Below, in pieces: positions 44,153-53,028 of a stretch of 64,000 nucleotides of DNA; positions within the stretch are counted from its first letter, which is position 1; each line of letters starts with the position of its first letter. The notes under the pieces are model-generated. The model did no database searches and was not told the origin of the DNA. It worked only from the letters and a program-made list of their open reading frames with translations. The stretch is taken from positions 310,001 through 374,000 of the forward strand of contig NZ_CP059556.1 of assembly GCF_024734405.1 (NCBI RefSeq), given 5' to 3'. The DNA comes from Saccharopolyspora gregorii. GTDB lineage: Bacteria > Actinomycetota > Actinomycetes > Mycobacteriales > Pseudonocardiaceae. A program made the position numbers and the translations under genes.

Positions 44153-45097
44153 TCAGAGCGCGCGCACCGCTTCGGCGAGCCAGCGGGTCTGGCGCTCCGT
44201 GGTGGGGTGCGGCGGCCACTCGTTGATGATCGCGAGCAGTTCCCAGTAGCGGGACATCCGCTCGTCGTAGGGCTTGCCGAACTCCGCGGCGAGCTCGGCG
44301 CGGCCCGCCGCGTCGTCCGGTGCGCCGCGCTGCTCGGCCCACAGCGCCGCCCCGCGCTCGCCGATCTCCCGGCCGCGGGCGGAGTCGGGAGCGTGCCCGG
44401 CCTCCTGCGCCTCCCGGATGGCGTCGAACAGCGCCCACCACCGGGCGGCGTGCTCCTGCTTCTGCACCGGGGGCGACTGCTCGCCCGCGGCGCGCTGCGC
44501 GGCCTGCTGCTCCCACAGCGCGCGGACCGCTCGGCGGAAGTCGTCGTCGGAGACGAGCTCGGCGAGCTCGATCCAGGCCTCCACCTGCTCGGTGCTCGGG
44601 TCGTCCGGCAAGGCCGGTTTCGCCGAGCGCATCCAGGCCGCGAACTCGGCGTCCACGTCGAGACCGCCGATCGTCCCGTCCCAGAACTCGTCGATGATCC
44701 GGTTGCGCTCCGCCTCGGACATCGTCGCCAGCTTGTGCATGAGCTGCACCCCTTCGGTAGGTCCGTCCAGTCGCACGACCGCCCGCAGCACGGCGCGGCG
44801 GGTCCGCAGCAGCCGCAGCTGGTCCTCCAGCAGGTCCAGCTGGGCCTCGGCGAGCCGCCGCACCGTGGTCTCCGCGGCCAGCACCCGGCGCACCTCGTCC
44901 AGCCCGGCGCCCAGTTCGCGCAGGGTGCGCACCAGTTCCAGCTGCGCGATCGACTCCACGTCGTAGAGCCGGTAGCCCGCGTGCGTGCGGTCGGTGGGCG
45001 GCACGACACCGCTGTCGGAGTAGAAGCGGATGGTCTTCACGCTCAGCCCGGTCCGCCGGGAGAGCTCTCCGATCGTGTAGCGCTGCGCGTCGTCCAC
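44153..45097 (-). CDS. MerR-family transcriptional regulator
   Basis: 314 residues. Winged HTH at 1-70: YTIGELSRRTGLSVKTIRFY, then AGYRLYDVESIAQL, followed by the dimerisation coiled coil. The C-terminal 190 residues are helical with conserved-looking Trp and Tyr (MSRYWELLAIINEWPP) and unlike TipAS; they probably bind an unknown ligand. The GTG at 45097 follows a -10-like hexamer by 7 bases, so the mRNA is probably leaderless, and the gene is preceded by a 19-bp-spacer promoter with a dyad (45105-45135), which implies autoregulation. No obvious separate target gene is next to it except the divergent DUF3180 gene. Confidence 0.85.
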   Translation of the reverse strand: MDDAQRYTIGELSRRTGLSVKTIRFYSDSGVVPPTDRTHAGYRLYDVESIAQLELVRTLRELGAGLDEVRRVLAAETTVRRLAEAQLDLLEDQLRLLRTRRAVLRAVVRLDGPTEGVQLMHKLATMSEAERNRIIDEFWDGTIGGLDVDAEFAAWMRSAKPALPDDPSTEQVEAWIELAELVSDDDFRRAVRALWEQQAAQRAAGEQSPPVQKQEHAARWWALFDAIREAQEAGHAPDSARGREIGERGAALWAEQRGAPDDAAGRAELAAEFGKPYDERMSRYWELLAIINEWPPHPTTERQTRWLAEAVRAL

Positions 45098-45104
45098 GTC
45101 CCAG

Positions 45105-45135
45105 ACCCTCGACCCTCCAGCCGGTGGAGGCTCAA
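45105..45135 (-). promoter_or_regulatory. MerR-type promoter/operator, 19-bp spacer with dyad
   Basis: On the minus strand: TTGAGC (-35, 45130-45135), 19 bases, GAGGGT (-10, 45105-45110), then 7 bases to the GTG. The spacer holds CCTCCA/TGGAGG arms (45114-45119 and 45125-45130) around 5 bases. A 19-bp spacer with an internal palindrome is characteristic of MerR-activated promoters. Confidence 0.7.
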
Positions 45136-45205
45136 GCCCCTCTTCCGGACCGGGCGGCCCACCGGCTGCCGCCGCCCGGTTCGCGCGTTCTGCGATGCTG
45201 GGATC

Positions 45206-45697
45206 GTGGCACCACGGCAGCAAGAGCGGATGAAGTTCACCCCGGCGCGGCAGCTGGTCGCCGCGGCGCTGGTCGCGGCGGTCCTGGCCTACGCGGGCGC
45301 GAGCTTCGCGTACGGCGGGTTGCCGCGGCTGCCCGCGCTGGCGGGCGCGACGCTGCTGCTGATCGCGGTGGTCGACGTGCTGCTGGCGGTGACGCTGCGG
45401 CCGCGCATCAAGCGCAAGCCCGGCACCGAGCCGGTGGACGCGCTGCCCGCGGCGCGCGCGGTCGCGCTGGCGAAGGCGTCCTCCATGGCCGGTTCGATCA
45501 TGGGCGGGGTGTGGCTCGGACTGCTCGGCTACCTGCTGCCGATCCGCGATTCGGTGCAGGCGGCAGGGGAGGACACCACCGCGGCGGTGATCGGCCTGAT
45601 CAGCGCGGTGGCGCTGGTGGCCGCGGGGTTGTGGCTGGAGCACTGCCTGCGCAATCCCGACGACCCGGACGAGCCGTACGACGACGAGGACAGCTGA
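45206..45697 (+). CDS. DUF3180 membrane protein (Rv3605c type)
   Basis: 163 residues with four hydrophobic segments: QLVAAALVAAVLAYAGASFA, LAGATLLLIAVVDVLLAVTL, SIMGGVWLGLLGYLLP and VIGLISAVALVAAGLWL, and an acidic C-terminus. A fixed neighbour of the folate/pan genes in actinobacteria; function unknown. The GTG at 45206 is chosen because GATGCT ends 6 bases before it (leaderless pattern); an ATG at 45230 (MKFTPARQL) is the alternative start and closer to some relatives. Confidence 0.8.
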   Translation: MAPRQQERMKFTPARQLVAAALVAAVLAYAGASFAYGGLPRLPALAGATLLLIAVVDVLLAVTLRPRIKRKPGTEPVDALPAARAVALAKASSMAGSIMGGVWLGLLGYLLPIRDSVQAAGEDTTAAVIGLISAVALVAAGLWLEHCLRNPDDPDEPYDDEDS

Positions 45698-45934
45698 CCG
45701 GCGGTCGGCGCGCGCAGGACGCGTTCCGGCCCTGCCGCGCGGAACCGGTGGGATCGCGCGGTTCCGGTTTTCGGCTGGGGGAGCCCTGCGGAGCCGTGGA
45801 GGACGGTGATTCCTCTTGCGCGCCAACGAAGTGCTGCTCCGTTCGGGCGTCTTGGCGTGGGCCGCCCCGACGAACCGGGGATGGCCGCGTTCCCTGCGGG
45901 TCTCGATCGGATAAAGGCCGGGTACCGTGTGGTC

Positions 45935-47005
45935 ATGTCCGACTCCGCCCGTTCCGCAGCCGCTGATCAGCGACCGTCGGTGCTGTGGGTCGGTGCCCTC
46001 GTCCTCGCCGCCGCCGCGACCGCGATCCTGGTGCTGAGCAACGATTCCCGGGTGCTCAAGCTCGGTCTGGTCGCCGCGCTGTGGGCGGCGCTGCTCGGTG
46101 CGTTCGGCGTCGCGAAGCTGCGCGGCAAGGCCACCGCCGCCGCCGAGCGGGAAGCGGAGCGGCAGCGCGTCTACGAGCTCGAACTGGAGCGGGAGATCGC
46201 CGCGCGCCGCGAGTTCGAAGCCGCGGCCGAAGCGGAGGCGCGGCGCACCGCGGCCGCCGAGTCGGACGCGGAGATCCAGGCGCTGAAGGCCGAACTGCGC
46301 GCCCTGCGGGAGAACCTGGAGCACCTGCTCGGCGGAGACGTCCTGTTCGAGCGGGTCGCGCTGCGCGCCGAATCCACCCGCGTCCGCTCCCTGCCGGAGC
46401 GTCCCGCGACCGGCGAGCAGCCGCGGATCGTCGGCGACACCGGCACCCACCAGCGGATCGTCGGCGACACCGGCGTGCAGCCGCGGGTCATCCAGCACCC
46501 CGACGGGCGCGGCAGGCAGCTGCCCGCCGCGCACCAGGGCCAGGTCGAGCAGCCCGCCGAACCCGTCCCGCAGCCGCAGGTGGAGCAGCCGCCGCCGCGG
46601 CCGTCGAAGCCCCGCAAGTCCCGGCCGCCGCACGGCAGGCCCGCGCCCCGGCAGGCCGCCGAGGCGCGCCGCCCGCAGCCGCCGCACGCCGGCGCGCAGG
46701 GCGCCTGGCCGGAGTCCACTTCGGACCGGTTGCGCCCGGTCCGGCCCGAACCGGAACCGGCCCCGCAGGCGGCGGAACCCGCGCCGCAACCGCCCACCGA
46801 CCCGACCCCGGCGCAGCCCGCCCCGGCTCCCGGGCCCGCCGCTTCCGCCGCCCCGGACGCCGAGGCCGCGGACCGGCGGCTGCCGACCAGCGAGGTCCCG
46901 GCGGGAGCGCACACCGAGGGCACCTCGGTCACCGACCTGCTCGCCGCCTACGGCGACTCCGGCGAGGGCCGCGAGTCCAAGCGCCGCCGCAGGCGCCGCG
47001 GCTGA
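45935..47005 (+). CDS. Membrane-anchored coiled-coil protein (DUF6779 / Rv3604c type)
   Basis: 356 residues. Two N-terminal hydrophobic helices (VLWVGALVLAAAATAILVL and LVAALWAALLGAFGV), then a charged coiled coil (residues 65-130; REAERQRVYELELEREIAAR), then a repeat (RIVGDTG twice) and a long Pro/Gln/Ala-rich disordered region, ending TSVTDLLAAYG and a basic RRRRRR tail. TACCGT ends 6 bases before the ATG, so leaderless translation is likely. Position between DUF3180 and the pan genes matches Rv3604c. Function unknown. Confidence 0.78.
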   Translation: MSDSARSAAADQRPSVLWVGALVLAAAATAILVLSNDSRVLKLGLVAALWAALLGAFGVAKLRGKATAAAEREAERQRVYELELEREIAARREFEAAAEAEARRTAAAESDAEIQALKAELRALRENLEHLLGGDVLFERVALRAESTRVRSLPERPATGEQPRIVGDTGTHQRIVGDTGVQPRVIQHPDGRGRQLPAAHQGQVEQPAEPVPQPQVEQPPPRPSKPRKSRPPHGRPAPRQAAEARRPQPPHAGAQGAWPESTSDRLRPVRPEPEPAPQAAEPAPQPPTDPTPAQPAPAPGPAASAAPDAEAADRRLPTSEVPAGAHTEGTSVTDLLAAYGDSGEGRESKRRRRRRG

Positions 47006-47013
47006 TCGCCGTC

Positions 47014-47038
47014 CCGGGCGGCACCCGCGCCGCCCCGG
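47014..47038 (+). terminator. Hairpin after the coiled-coil protein gene
   Basis: A 7-bp GC stem that can extend by two pairs with one bulge (47014-47022 with 47029-47038). No U tract. Weak evidence. Confidence 0.4.
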
Positions 47039-47167
47039 TGAACGGCCCACCCGCCTGATCCGCCCGGTCCAACCGCCCGGTCACCTCGCGGGAGTCCGCC
47101 GGGCGAGCGGTGCTCATCCGCCCCCAGGCGGTGCGGGCGCCGGAGGCCGCGTTCTAGGGTTTCGGAC

Positions 47168-48643
47168 GTGTCCACACCTGATCTTCCCGGTCCTGCGCCC
47201 GACCTCTCCGGTGCGCGCAGGTTGCAGACCCGCAAGCATTCCGCGGTCGGCTGGCCGGTGGCCGGGCTGCTGCTGCTCGGCATCATCGGCCTGGTCATGG
47301 TGGGTGTCGCGACCTCCAGGGTGGGGGTGCTGCCCGCCCTGGTGGGCGCGCTGGCGGCGCTGATCCCGGTCGGCGTGGTCTTCGCCGCGATCGTGTGGAT
47401 CGACCGGTGGGAACCGGAGCCGCCGATGCTGATGCTCGGCGCGTTCCTGTGGGGCGCCGGAGGTGCGACGGGCTGCTCGCTGCTGCTCAACGACTCGGTG
47501 ATCGGGCTGGGCGAGCTGCTGTTCGGGCCGAGCGACCACGTGTTCTTCGAGCGGGCGCTGATGGCGCCGCTGGTGGAGGAGGGCGCGAAGGCGCTGTTCG
47601 TGGTGTCGCTGTGGTTCTGGCGGCGTTCCGAGTTCAACGGGCTCGTCGACGGCATCGTCTACGCGGGCCTGACGGCGGCCGGGTTCGCGTTCACCGAGAA
47701 CATCCTGTACTTCGGCAAGGCCTTCTCCGAGGGCGGCTGGGGCAACGCGGCGGGCGGCGTGATCGCCGTGTTCATCCTGCGCGGGGTGCTGGCGCCGTTC
47801 TCGCACCCGCTGTTCACCTCGATGGTCGGGATCGGCATCGGGCTGGCCTCGCGGACCACGGACACGACGAAGCGGCTGCTGTGGCCGGCCGGCGGGTTCG
47901 TGGTGGCGGTGCTGCTGCACGCGGCGTGGAACGCGTCGACGCTGCTGGGCGGCACCGGCTTCCTCAACGTGTACTTCCTGATCATGCTCCCGATCTTCGC
48001 GGGCACCGGGTGGCTCGTGGTGTGGCAGCGCAAGCGGGAGCAGCGGATCGTCGCCGACCAGCTTCCGGTGCTGCAGCGCGCCGGGCTGATCCCGCGCAGC
48101 GAGGTGGAGATGCTGGCCTCGCTGGCGGGCCGCCGCGGCTGGCAGCGCAAGGTCCGGCAGAGCGCGGGCGCGGAACCGGCGAAGGCCGTGCGGGACTACC
48201 AGATCGCCGTGACCGAGCTGGCGTTCTTGCAGCACCGCGCCGCCGAGGGCCGCACCACCAGCGCCGTCCGCCGCGCCCGCCGGGAGAAGTTGATCGAGGA
48301 GTTGAAGGCGGCGCGCCGGTCCGCGGTCGGTTCGCAGGACGCGTTCCAGACGGCGCGGGTGAAGATCCACGAGCTGACGCAGAGCGTGCGCCGACCGGGA
48401 GCCCGCCCGCAGCGCCCGGTGGATCCCGTCCGGAACCCGGCCGCGGCACCGCAACCGGATCGCGCCGGAGCCCGTCCGCGGCCGGACCTCGCCGGTGAGC
48501 AGCGGCGCCCCGCCCCGCGGCAGCAGCCGGGTGGGCGTCCGCAGCAGGCCGCGCCCCGCAGGCAGCCGAACCCGCCACCCACCCCGCCCAGGAACGCCCC
48601 GCCGCACCCGGGCGACCGCGGCGGCACCCCGCCGCGGAGCTGA
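47168..48643 (+). CDS. PrsW-family intramembrane glutamic protease with long basic tail
   Basis: 491 residues. About eight membrane helices in residues 25-290. PrsW signatures: MAPLVEEGAKALFV (paired Glu), GLTAAGFAFTENILYF (FxxxEN) and the His in APFSHPLFTS and LLHAAWN. The C-terminal 200 residues are cytoplasmic-looking: a helical segment then Pro/Arg/Gln-rich disorder. TAGGGT ends 7 bases before the GTG start, so leaderless. Characterised PrsW proteins cut anti-sigma factors; the substrate here is unknown and no anti-sigma factor gene is nearby. Confidence 0.87.
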   Translation: MSTPDLPGPAPDLSGARRLQTRKHSAVGWPVAGLLLLGIIGLVMVGVATSRVGVLPALVGALAALIPVGVVFAAIVWIDRWEPEPPMLMLGAFLWGAGGATGCSLLLNDSVIGLGELLFGPSDHVFFERALMAPLVEEGAKALFVVSLWFWRRSEFNGLVDGIVYAGLTAAGFAFTENILYFGKAFSEGGWGNAAGGVIAVFILRGVLAPFSHPLFTSMVGIGIGLASRTTDTTKRLLWPAGGFVVAVLLHAAWNASTLLGGTGFLNVYFLIMLPIFAGTGWLVVWQRKREQRIVADQLPVLQRAGLIPRSEVEMLASLAGRRGWQRKVRQSAGAEPAKAVRDYQIAVTELAFLQHRAAEGRTTSAVRRARREKLIEELKAARRSAVGSQDAFQTARVKIHELTQSVRRPGARPQRPVDPVRNPAAAPQPDRAGARPRPDLAGEQRRPAPRQQPGGRPQQAAPRRQPNPPPTPPRNAPPHPGDRGGTPPRS

Positions 48644-48766
48644 TCGGCGCGTCCGCTCGGACCGGGTGGTTCTCGCCACCCGGCGAGTCGCGGACGCCCG
48701 GCGGCGGGCTACTCTCGCGCTGCTGTCCGGTACCCGCTGCGGGACTGGAACGGTTGGGAGGACGAC

Positions 48767-49684
48767 GTGTCGATGTCTGGCGGACGTCCACCAGGTCGAG
48801 GCGCGGGACCCCGGCTCCGGGTCGGAGTGGTGTCCGCGGGCCGGGTGGGTGCCGTGCTCGGAGCGGCGCTGGCGCGCGCCGGGCACGAGGTCGTGGCGGT
48901 GTCCGCGGTGTCGGACGCTTCGCTGCGCCGAGCCGAGGAGCTGCTGCCCGCGGTACCGGTGCGCCCGCCCGACGAGGTCGCCGACGCCGCCGATCTGGTG
49001 GTGCTCGCGGTTCCCGACGACGTGCTGCCCGGCCTGGTGCGCGGCCTGGTCGCCACCGGCTCGCTGCGCTCCGGGCAGATCGTGCTGCACACCTGCGGCG
49101 CCCACGGCGTCGCCCCGCTGGAGCCCGCCGCCGAGCTGGGCGTGCTGACCTTGGCGCTGCACCCCGCGATGACCTTCACCGGCCGGGCCGAGGACGTGGA
49201 GCGGCTGGCGACGGCCTGCGCCGCGGTGACCGCGCCGGACGACGAGGCGGCGTGGAACGTCGGCGAAGTGCTCGCGCTGGAGCTCGGCGCGGAACCGGTC
49301 CGCGTCCCCGAGCACGCCCGGCGGCTCTACCACGCGGCGCTCTCGCACGGCGCGAACCACCTGATCACCCTGGTCAACGAGTGCGCGGACCTGCTGCGCG
49401 CCGCCGGGATCGAGATCCCGGACCGGGTGATGGCCCCGGTGCTGTCCGCCTCGCTGGACAACGCGCTGCGCTTCGGGGACCGCGGCCTCACCGGTCCGGT
49501 GTCCCGCGGTGACGTGGGCACGGTCCGCGCCCACCTGGGTTCGCTGCGGGAGTCGGCGCCGGAGATGGTCGCCGGGTACGCGGCGATGGCGAGGCGGACC
49601 GCCGACCGCGCCGAGCAGGCCGGTCTGCTCGACGCCCGGTCGGCCACCGAAGTGCACGAAGTACTCGACGAGGAGCAGCGATGA
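48767..49684 (+). CDS. Rossmann-fold DUF2520 dehydrogenase-like protein (Rv3603c type)
   Basis: 305 residues. NAD(P)-binding start RLRVGVVSAGRVGAVLG, then VVLAVPDDVLPGLV and LHPAMTFTG, and the all-helical DUF2520 C-terminal domain (LYHAALSHGANHLITLVNE). The GTG at 48767 follows GGGAGGA. It overlaps panC by 4 bases. Resembles ketopantoate/6-phosphogluconate-type dehydrogenases; because it precedes panC and no panE is present, a ketopantoate reductase role has been suggested for such neighbours, but this is inference. Confidence 0.82.
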   Translation: MSMSGGRPPGRGAGPRLRVGVVSAGRVGAVLGAALARAGHEVVAVSAVSDASLRRAEELLPAVPVRPPDEVADAADLVVLAVPDDVLPGLVRGLVATGSLRSGQIVLHTCGAHGVAPLEPAAELGVLTLALHPAMTFTGRAEDVERLATACAAVTAPDDEAAWNVGEVLALELGAEPVRVPEHARRLYHAALSHGANHLITLVNECADLLRAAGIEIPDRVMAPVLSASLDNALRFGDRGLTGPVSRGDVGTVRAHLGSLRESAPEMVAGYAAMARRTADRAEQAGLLDARSATEVHEVLDEEQR

Positions 49685-50577
49685 CCACGGCCGACGGGGT
49701 GGGCGCGGGCCCCGGGTACACCGCGCGGGAACTCACCGTGCACCGCCGCCCCGCGGAGCTGGCGAAGGTGACGCGGGCGCTGCGCTCCACCGGCCGCCCG
49801 ATCACGCTGGTGCCGACGATGGGCGCCCTGCACGAAGGCCACCTGGAGCTGATCCGCGCGGCCCGCAAGGTGCCCGCCGCGGTCACCGTCGTGTCGATCT
49901 TCGTGAACCCGCTGCAGTTCGGCGCGGGCGAGGACCTGGACCGCTACCCGCGCACCTTCGACGCGGACCTGGAGCTGTGCCGCGCCGAGGGCGTCGAGCT
50001 GGTGCTGGCCCCCGAGCCAGCGGACATGTACGCCCCGGACCGGCAGGTCGGCCTCACCGCGGGCCCGCTCGGCGAGCAGCTGGAGGGAGCGAGCAGGCCC
50101 GGGCACTTCGACGGGATGCTCACGGTCGTCGCGAAGCTGCTCGGCATCGTGCGCCCGGACCTGGCGCTGTTCGGCGAGAAGGACTACCAGCAGCTGGTGC
50201 TGGTGCGCCGGATGGCGCGGGACCTGAACCTCGACGCGAAGATCCAGGGCGTGCCGATCGTGCGCCAGGCCGACGGGCTCGCCCTGTCGTCGCGCAACGC
50301 CTACCTGGACGCCGAGCAGCGGCGGGCCGCGCTGGCCCTGTCCGCGGCGATGGCGGCCGGGGTGCACGCGGGCCGGTCCGGCCCGGAGGCGGTGCTGGCG
50401 GCGGCGCGCGCCGCGCTGGACTCCGAACCGCTGGTGGCGGTCGACTACCTGGAGCTGCGGGACACCGAGCTGGGCCCGGCGCCCGCCTCCGGCGAGGCCC
50501 GGCTGCTGGTGGCGGCCCAGGTCGGCGGCACCCGGCTCATCGACAACGCGCTCGTCCAACTCGGCCCGGTGGAGTAG
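49681..50577 (+). CDS. panC: Pantothenate synthetase
   Basis: 298 residues. LVPTMGALHEGHL is the ATP-binding HIGH-type motif, FVNPLQFG, DLALFGEKDYQQL and DGLALSSRNAYL (KMSKS-like) follow. Condenses pantoate with beta-alanine. ATG in an ATGA overlap with the DUF2520 gene. Confidence 0.95.
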   Translation: MTTADGVGAGPGYTARELTVHRRPAELAKVTRALRSTGRPITLVPTMGALHEGHLELIRAARKVPAAVTVVSIFVNPLQFGAGEDLDRYPRTFDADLELCRAEGVELVLAPEPADMYAPDRQVGLTAGPLGEQLEGASRPGHFDGMLTVVAKLLGIVRPDLALFGEKDYQQLVLVRRMARDLNLDAKIQGVPIVRQADGLALSSRNAYLDAEQRRAALALSAAMAAGVHAGRSGPEAVLAAARAALDSEPLVAVDYLELRDTELGPAPASGEARLLVAAQVGGTRLIDNALVQLGPVE

Positions 50578-50628
50578 CAGGGCCCCCGATCCTTCCGACC
50601 GCCTTCCGGCGGTGAGGGGAGTAGTTCG

Positions 50629-51093
50629 ATGTTCCGCACCATGCTCAAGTCCAAGATCCACCGCGCCACGGTGACCCAGGCCGACCTGCACTACGTCGGT
50701 TCGGTGACGGTGGACGCCGACCTGATGGACGCCGCCGACCTGCTGGAGGGCGAGCAGGTCGCCATCGTCGACGTCACCAACGGCGCCCGGCTGGAGACCT
50801 ACGTGATCACCGGCGAGCGCGGCTCGGGCGTGATCGGCATCAACGGGGCCGCGGCGCACCTGGTGCGGCCCGGCGACCTGGTGATCCTCATCGCCTACGG
50901 GGTGATGGACGAGATGGAGGCCCGCTCCTACCGGCCGAAGGTCATCTTCGTGGACGCCGACAACGCCGTGCTGGAGCGCGGCACCGACCCGGCCGCGGCC
51001 CCCGCGGACTCCGGCCTGGTCAGCGGTGCCGCGTCGGCGGAGACGGACGACGCCGCGAAGCTGGACGCGCTGCTCGCGGCCCCCGAGGCCTGA
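50629..51093 (+). CDS. panD: Aspartate 1-decarboxylase
   Basis: 154 residues. [22 protein letters not shown] includes the Gly-Ser self-cleavage site that forms the pyruvoyl group; [17 protein letters not shown] is the second conserved loop. The C-terminal 30 residues are an extra Ala-rich tail, as in mycobacterial PanD. GGTGAGGGGAG precedes the ATG. Makes beta-alanine for PanC. Confidence 0.95.
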   Translation: MFRTMLKSKIHRATVTQADLHYVGSVTVDADLMDAADLLEGEQVAIVDVTNGARLETYVITGERGSGVIGINGAAAHLVRPGDLVILIAYGVMDEMEARSYRPKVIFVDADNAVLERGTDPAAAPADSGLVSGAASAETDDAAKLDALLAAPEA

Positions 51094-51121
51094 CCCCGCT
51101 CCGACCCCGGGAGGTACGCCG

Positions 51122-51913
51122 GTGCTGCTCGCGCTGGACGTCGGTAACACCAACATCACCCTCGGCCTGTACGACACCGGTTCCGAGGATCCCCGCGGTG
51201 GCCTGGTGCGGGACTGGCGGATGCGCACCGAACCGCGGATGACGGCCGACGAGATGGCGCTGACCGTGCGCGGGCTCCTCGGCGAGCACGCCGAGCGGAT
51301 CACCGGCATCTCGGCGCTGTCCACGGTCCCGGCGCTGCTGCGCGAGCTGCGCGTGATGCTCGGCCGCTACTGGGACGGGGTGCCGCGGATCGTGGTGGAG
51401 CCGGGCGTGCGCACCGGGGTCCCGCTGCTGGTCGACAACCCGAAGGAGGTCGGCGCGGACCGGGTGATCAACACCCTCGCCGCGCACCACCTGCACGCGA
51501 CGAACTGCGTGGTGGTCGACTTCGGCACGTCCACGAACGTCGACGTGATCTCCGCGAAGGGCGAGTTCCTCGGCGGGGCGTTCGCGCCGGGGGTGGAGAT
51601 CTCGCTGGACGCGCTCGCCTCGCGGGCCGCGCAGCTGCGCAAGGTGGAGCTGACCCGGCCGCGGTCGGTGATCGGCAAGAACACGGTGGAATGCCTGCAG
51701 TCGGGCATCCTGTTCGGTTTCGCCGGACAGGTCGACGGGCTGGTGCGGCGGATCGTGGCCGAACTGGGCTCGACCCACGGAGGGACGGCGGCGGTGCTGG
51801 CCACGGGTGGCCTGGCGCCGCTGGTGGTCGCCGAATCGCAGACCATCACCCACCACGTGCCGGACCTGACGCTGCTGGGCCTGCGGCTGGTGTACGACCG
51901 CAACTTCCGCTGA
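51122..51913 (+). CDS. coaX: Type III pantothenate kinase
   Basis: 263 residues. LLALDVGNTNITLGLYD (phosphate-1), NPKEVGADRVINTLAA and CVVVDFGTSTNVDVI are the CoaX acetate-kinase-fold motifs. The GTG at 51122 has GGGAGG 8 bases upstream. It completes the panC-panD-coaX unit for CoA synthesis. Followed by a hairpin. Confidence 0.94.
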   Translation: MLLALDVGNTNITLGLYDTGSEDPRGGLVRDWRMRTEPRMTADEMALTVRGLLGEHAERITGISALSTVPALLRELRVMLGRYWDGVPRIVVEPGVRTGVPLLVDNPKEVGADRVINTLAAHHLHATNCVVVDFGTSTNVDVISAKGEFLGGAFAPGVEISLDALASRAAQLRKVELTRPRSVIGKNTVECLQSGILFGFAGQVDGLVRRIVAELGSTHGGTAAVLATGGLAPLVVAESQTITHHVPDLTLLGLRLVYDRNFR

Positions 51914-51924
51914 TCCGGTCCCCT

Positions 51925-51954
51925 TTTCCCGCCGCCGGGCTCCCCGGTGGGAAA
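51925..51954 (+). terminator. Terminator hairpin after coaX
   Basis: TTTCCCGCC (51925-51933) pairs with GGTGGGAAA (51946-51954) over 9 positions with one G-T wobble; 12-base loop. Confidence 0.55.
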
Positions 51955-52055
51955 GCGGATTCCGGATGCCGCGGCCGTTAACGGCTCACGAGTGCTGCCC
52001 GGCGACCCGATACTTCTTGTCGGCTTGCCGGAACAGCGCGATGTCCAGCGCGGGG

Positions 52056-52270
52056 AGTGCGCGGCGGCCGAGGTCCCGGCCGGTGAGTGCGCACTTTCTG
52101 CTTGCCGATGAGTGCGGAATGACGCGGACGCGAAGTGCGGGAATGGCCCGGTGACATCGTTGATGTAGTGCGCCGGAGTCGGTATCGGCCGCTCGATCCG
52201 CTTCCGGTGGAGGTCCGGAATGACCCGATCCGGGGAGACGCCTGGTTTTTTCCTCGGCGGGGTGAGTGCG
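52056..52270 (+). repeat. Six AGTGCG direct repeats in the lsr2 upstream region
   Basis: AGTGCG occurs at 52056, 52086, 52111, 52134, 52167 and 52265, all in one orientation, with spacings of 23-33 bases for the first five. Two copies share a longer match (GTGCGG then AATG). They fill part of the 713-base gap between coaX and lsr2; no gene is recognisable in that gap. They could be sites for a regulator of lsr2 or remnants of other sequence. Confidence 0.6.
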
Positions 52271-52626
52271 TTTGTCGAGAGGCTGCGCTAACCTGACCGT
52301 GACAATGTTCGGTGAAGGCTTCGATGACGGCTATTCTTGGTCAGCTGGCCAAACTCTGTCGAACTCCATCAGGCCGGTCCCGGGGCGGCTTGCCCTCCCG
52401 CGCTCCGGCCGACGAAACCGGCGGAAGCCGAAGGGCTCACTGCAAGGTCGACCGGAGAGTCCGGTGGGGCGTTCGGATTGCGCGGCTCCGCCGGGTGGTT
52501 CAGCAAGGGCAGTCGGGTATGGCCCGGGTCGAGCTGCGGACCCGGGAAGCTCTCGGCAGAGAGGTCTCGGCGGTGGTCGTGCCGTCATCGGCGTTATTCG
52601 CAGAAACTCCGGGGAGGACTGCCACC

Positions 52627-52980
52627 ATGGCGCAGAAGGTTACGGTCACGCTCGTCGACGATCTCGACGGCGGCCAGGCCGATGAAACGGTCGAGTTCGC
52701 GTTGGACGGCGTCTCGTACCAGATCGACCTTTCCAACGACAATGCGAGCGAGCTGCGCGACGCGCTGTCCGGCTACGTCTCCAGCGCGCGTCGCGCGGGC
52801 GGGCGGAAGAAGCCCGGCCCGCGCCCCGCTGCGGCCGGTCGCGCCGCGGGCGGCTCCACCAGCGCGGATCGGGAGCAGAACCAGGCCATCCGGGAATGGG
52901 CCCGCAAGCGCGGCCTGAAGGTCTCGGACCGCGGCCGGATCCCCGCGGACATCGTGGACCAGTACCACAAGGCGAACTGA
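52627..52980 (+). CDS. lsr2: Nucleoid-associated protein Lsr2
   Basis: 117 residues. N-terminal dimerisation domain [20 protein letters not shown] with [14 protein letters not shown]; basic linker ([14 protein letters not shown]); C-terminal DNA-binding domain [19 protein letters not shown] with the AT-hook-like RGR. GGGGAGGA lies 7 bases before the ATG. Silences AT-rich, often foreign, DNA and bridges the nucleoid. A long upstream frame is open but carries no start signal and is not part of the protein. Confidence 0.96.
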   Translation: MAQKVTVTLVDDLDGGQADETVEFALDGVSYQIDLSNDNASELRDALSGYVSSARRAGGRKKPGPRPAAAGRAAGGSTSADREQNQAIREWARKRGLKVSDRGRIPADIVDQYHKAN

Positions 52981-52998
52981 AGCCGTGCGGACGCGCAC

Positions 52999-53028
52999 AG
53001 GGGGCGCCGGGGATTCCCGGCGCCCCCT
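52999..53028 (+). terminator. Terminator hairpin after lsr2
   Basis: A perfect 13-bp GC stem (52999-53011 with 53016-53028) around a GATT loop, 18 bases after the stop. Confidence 0.8.

Noticed and set aside
51966-52154. Small plus-strand frame in the coaX-lsr2 gap
   Set aside because: The AGTGCG repeats cross it in changing frames and it has no start signal.
52312-52626. N-terminal extension of Lsr2 by 105 residues
   Set aside because: The extension has no ribosome site and is not Lsr2-like; the ATG at 52627 with GGGGAGGA upstream gives the standard 117-residue protein.
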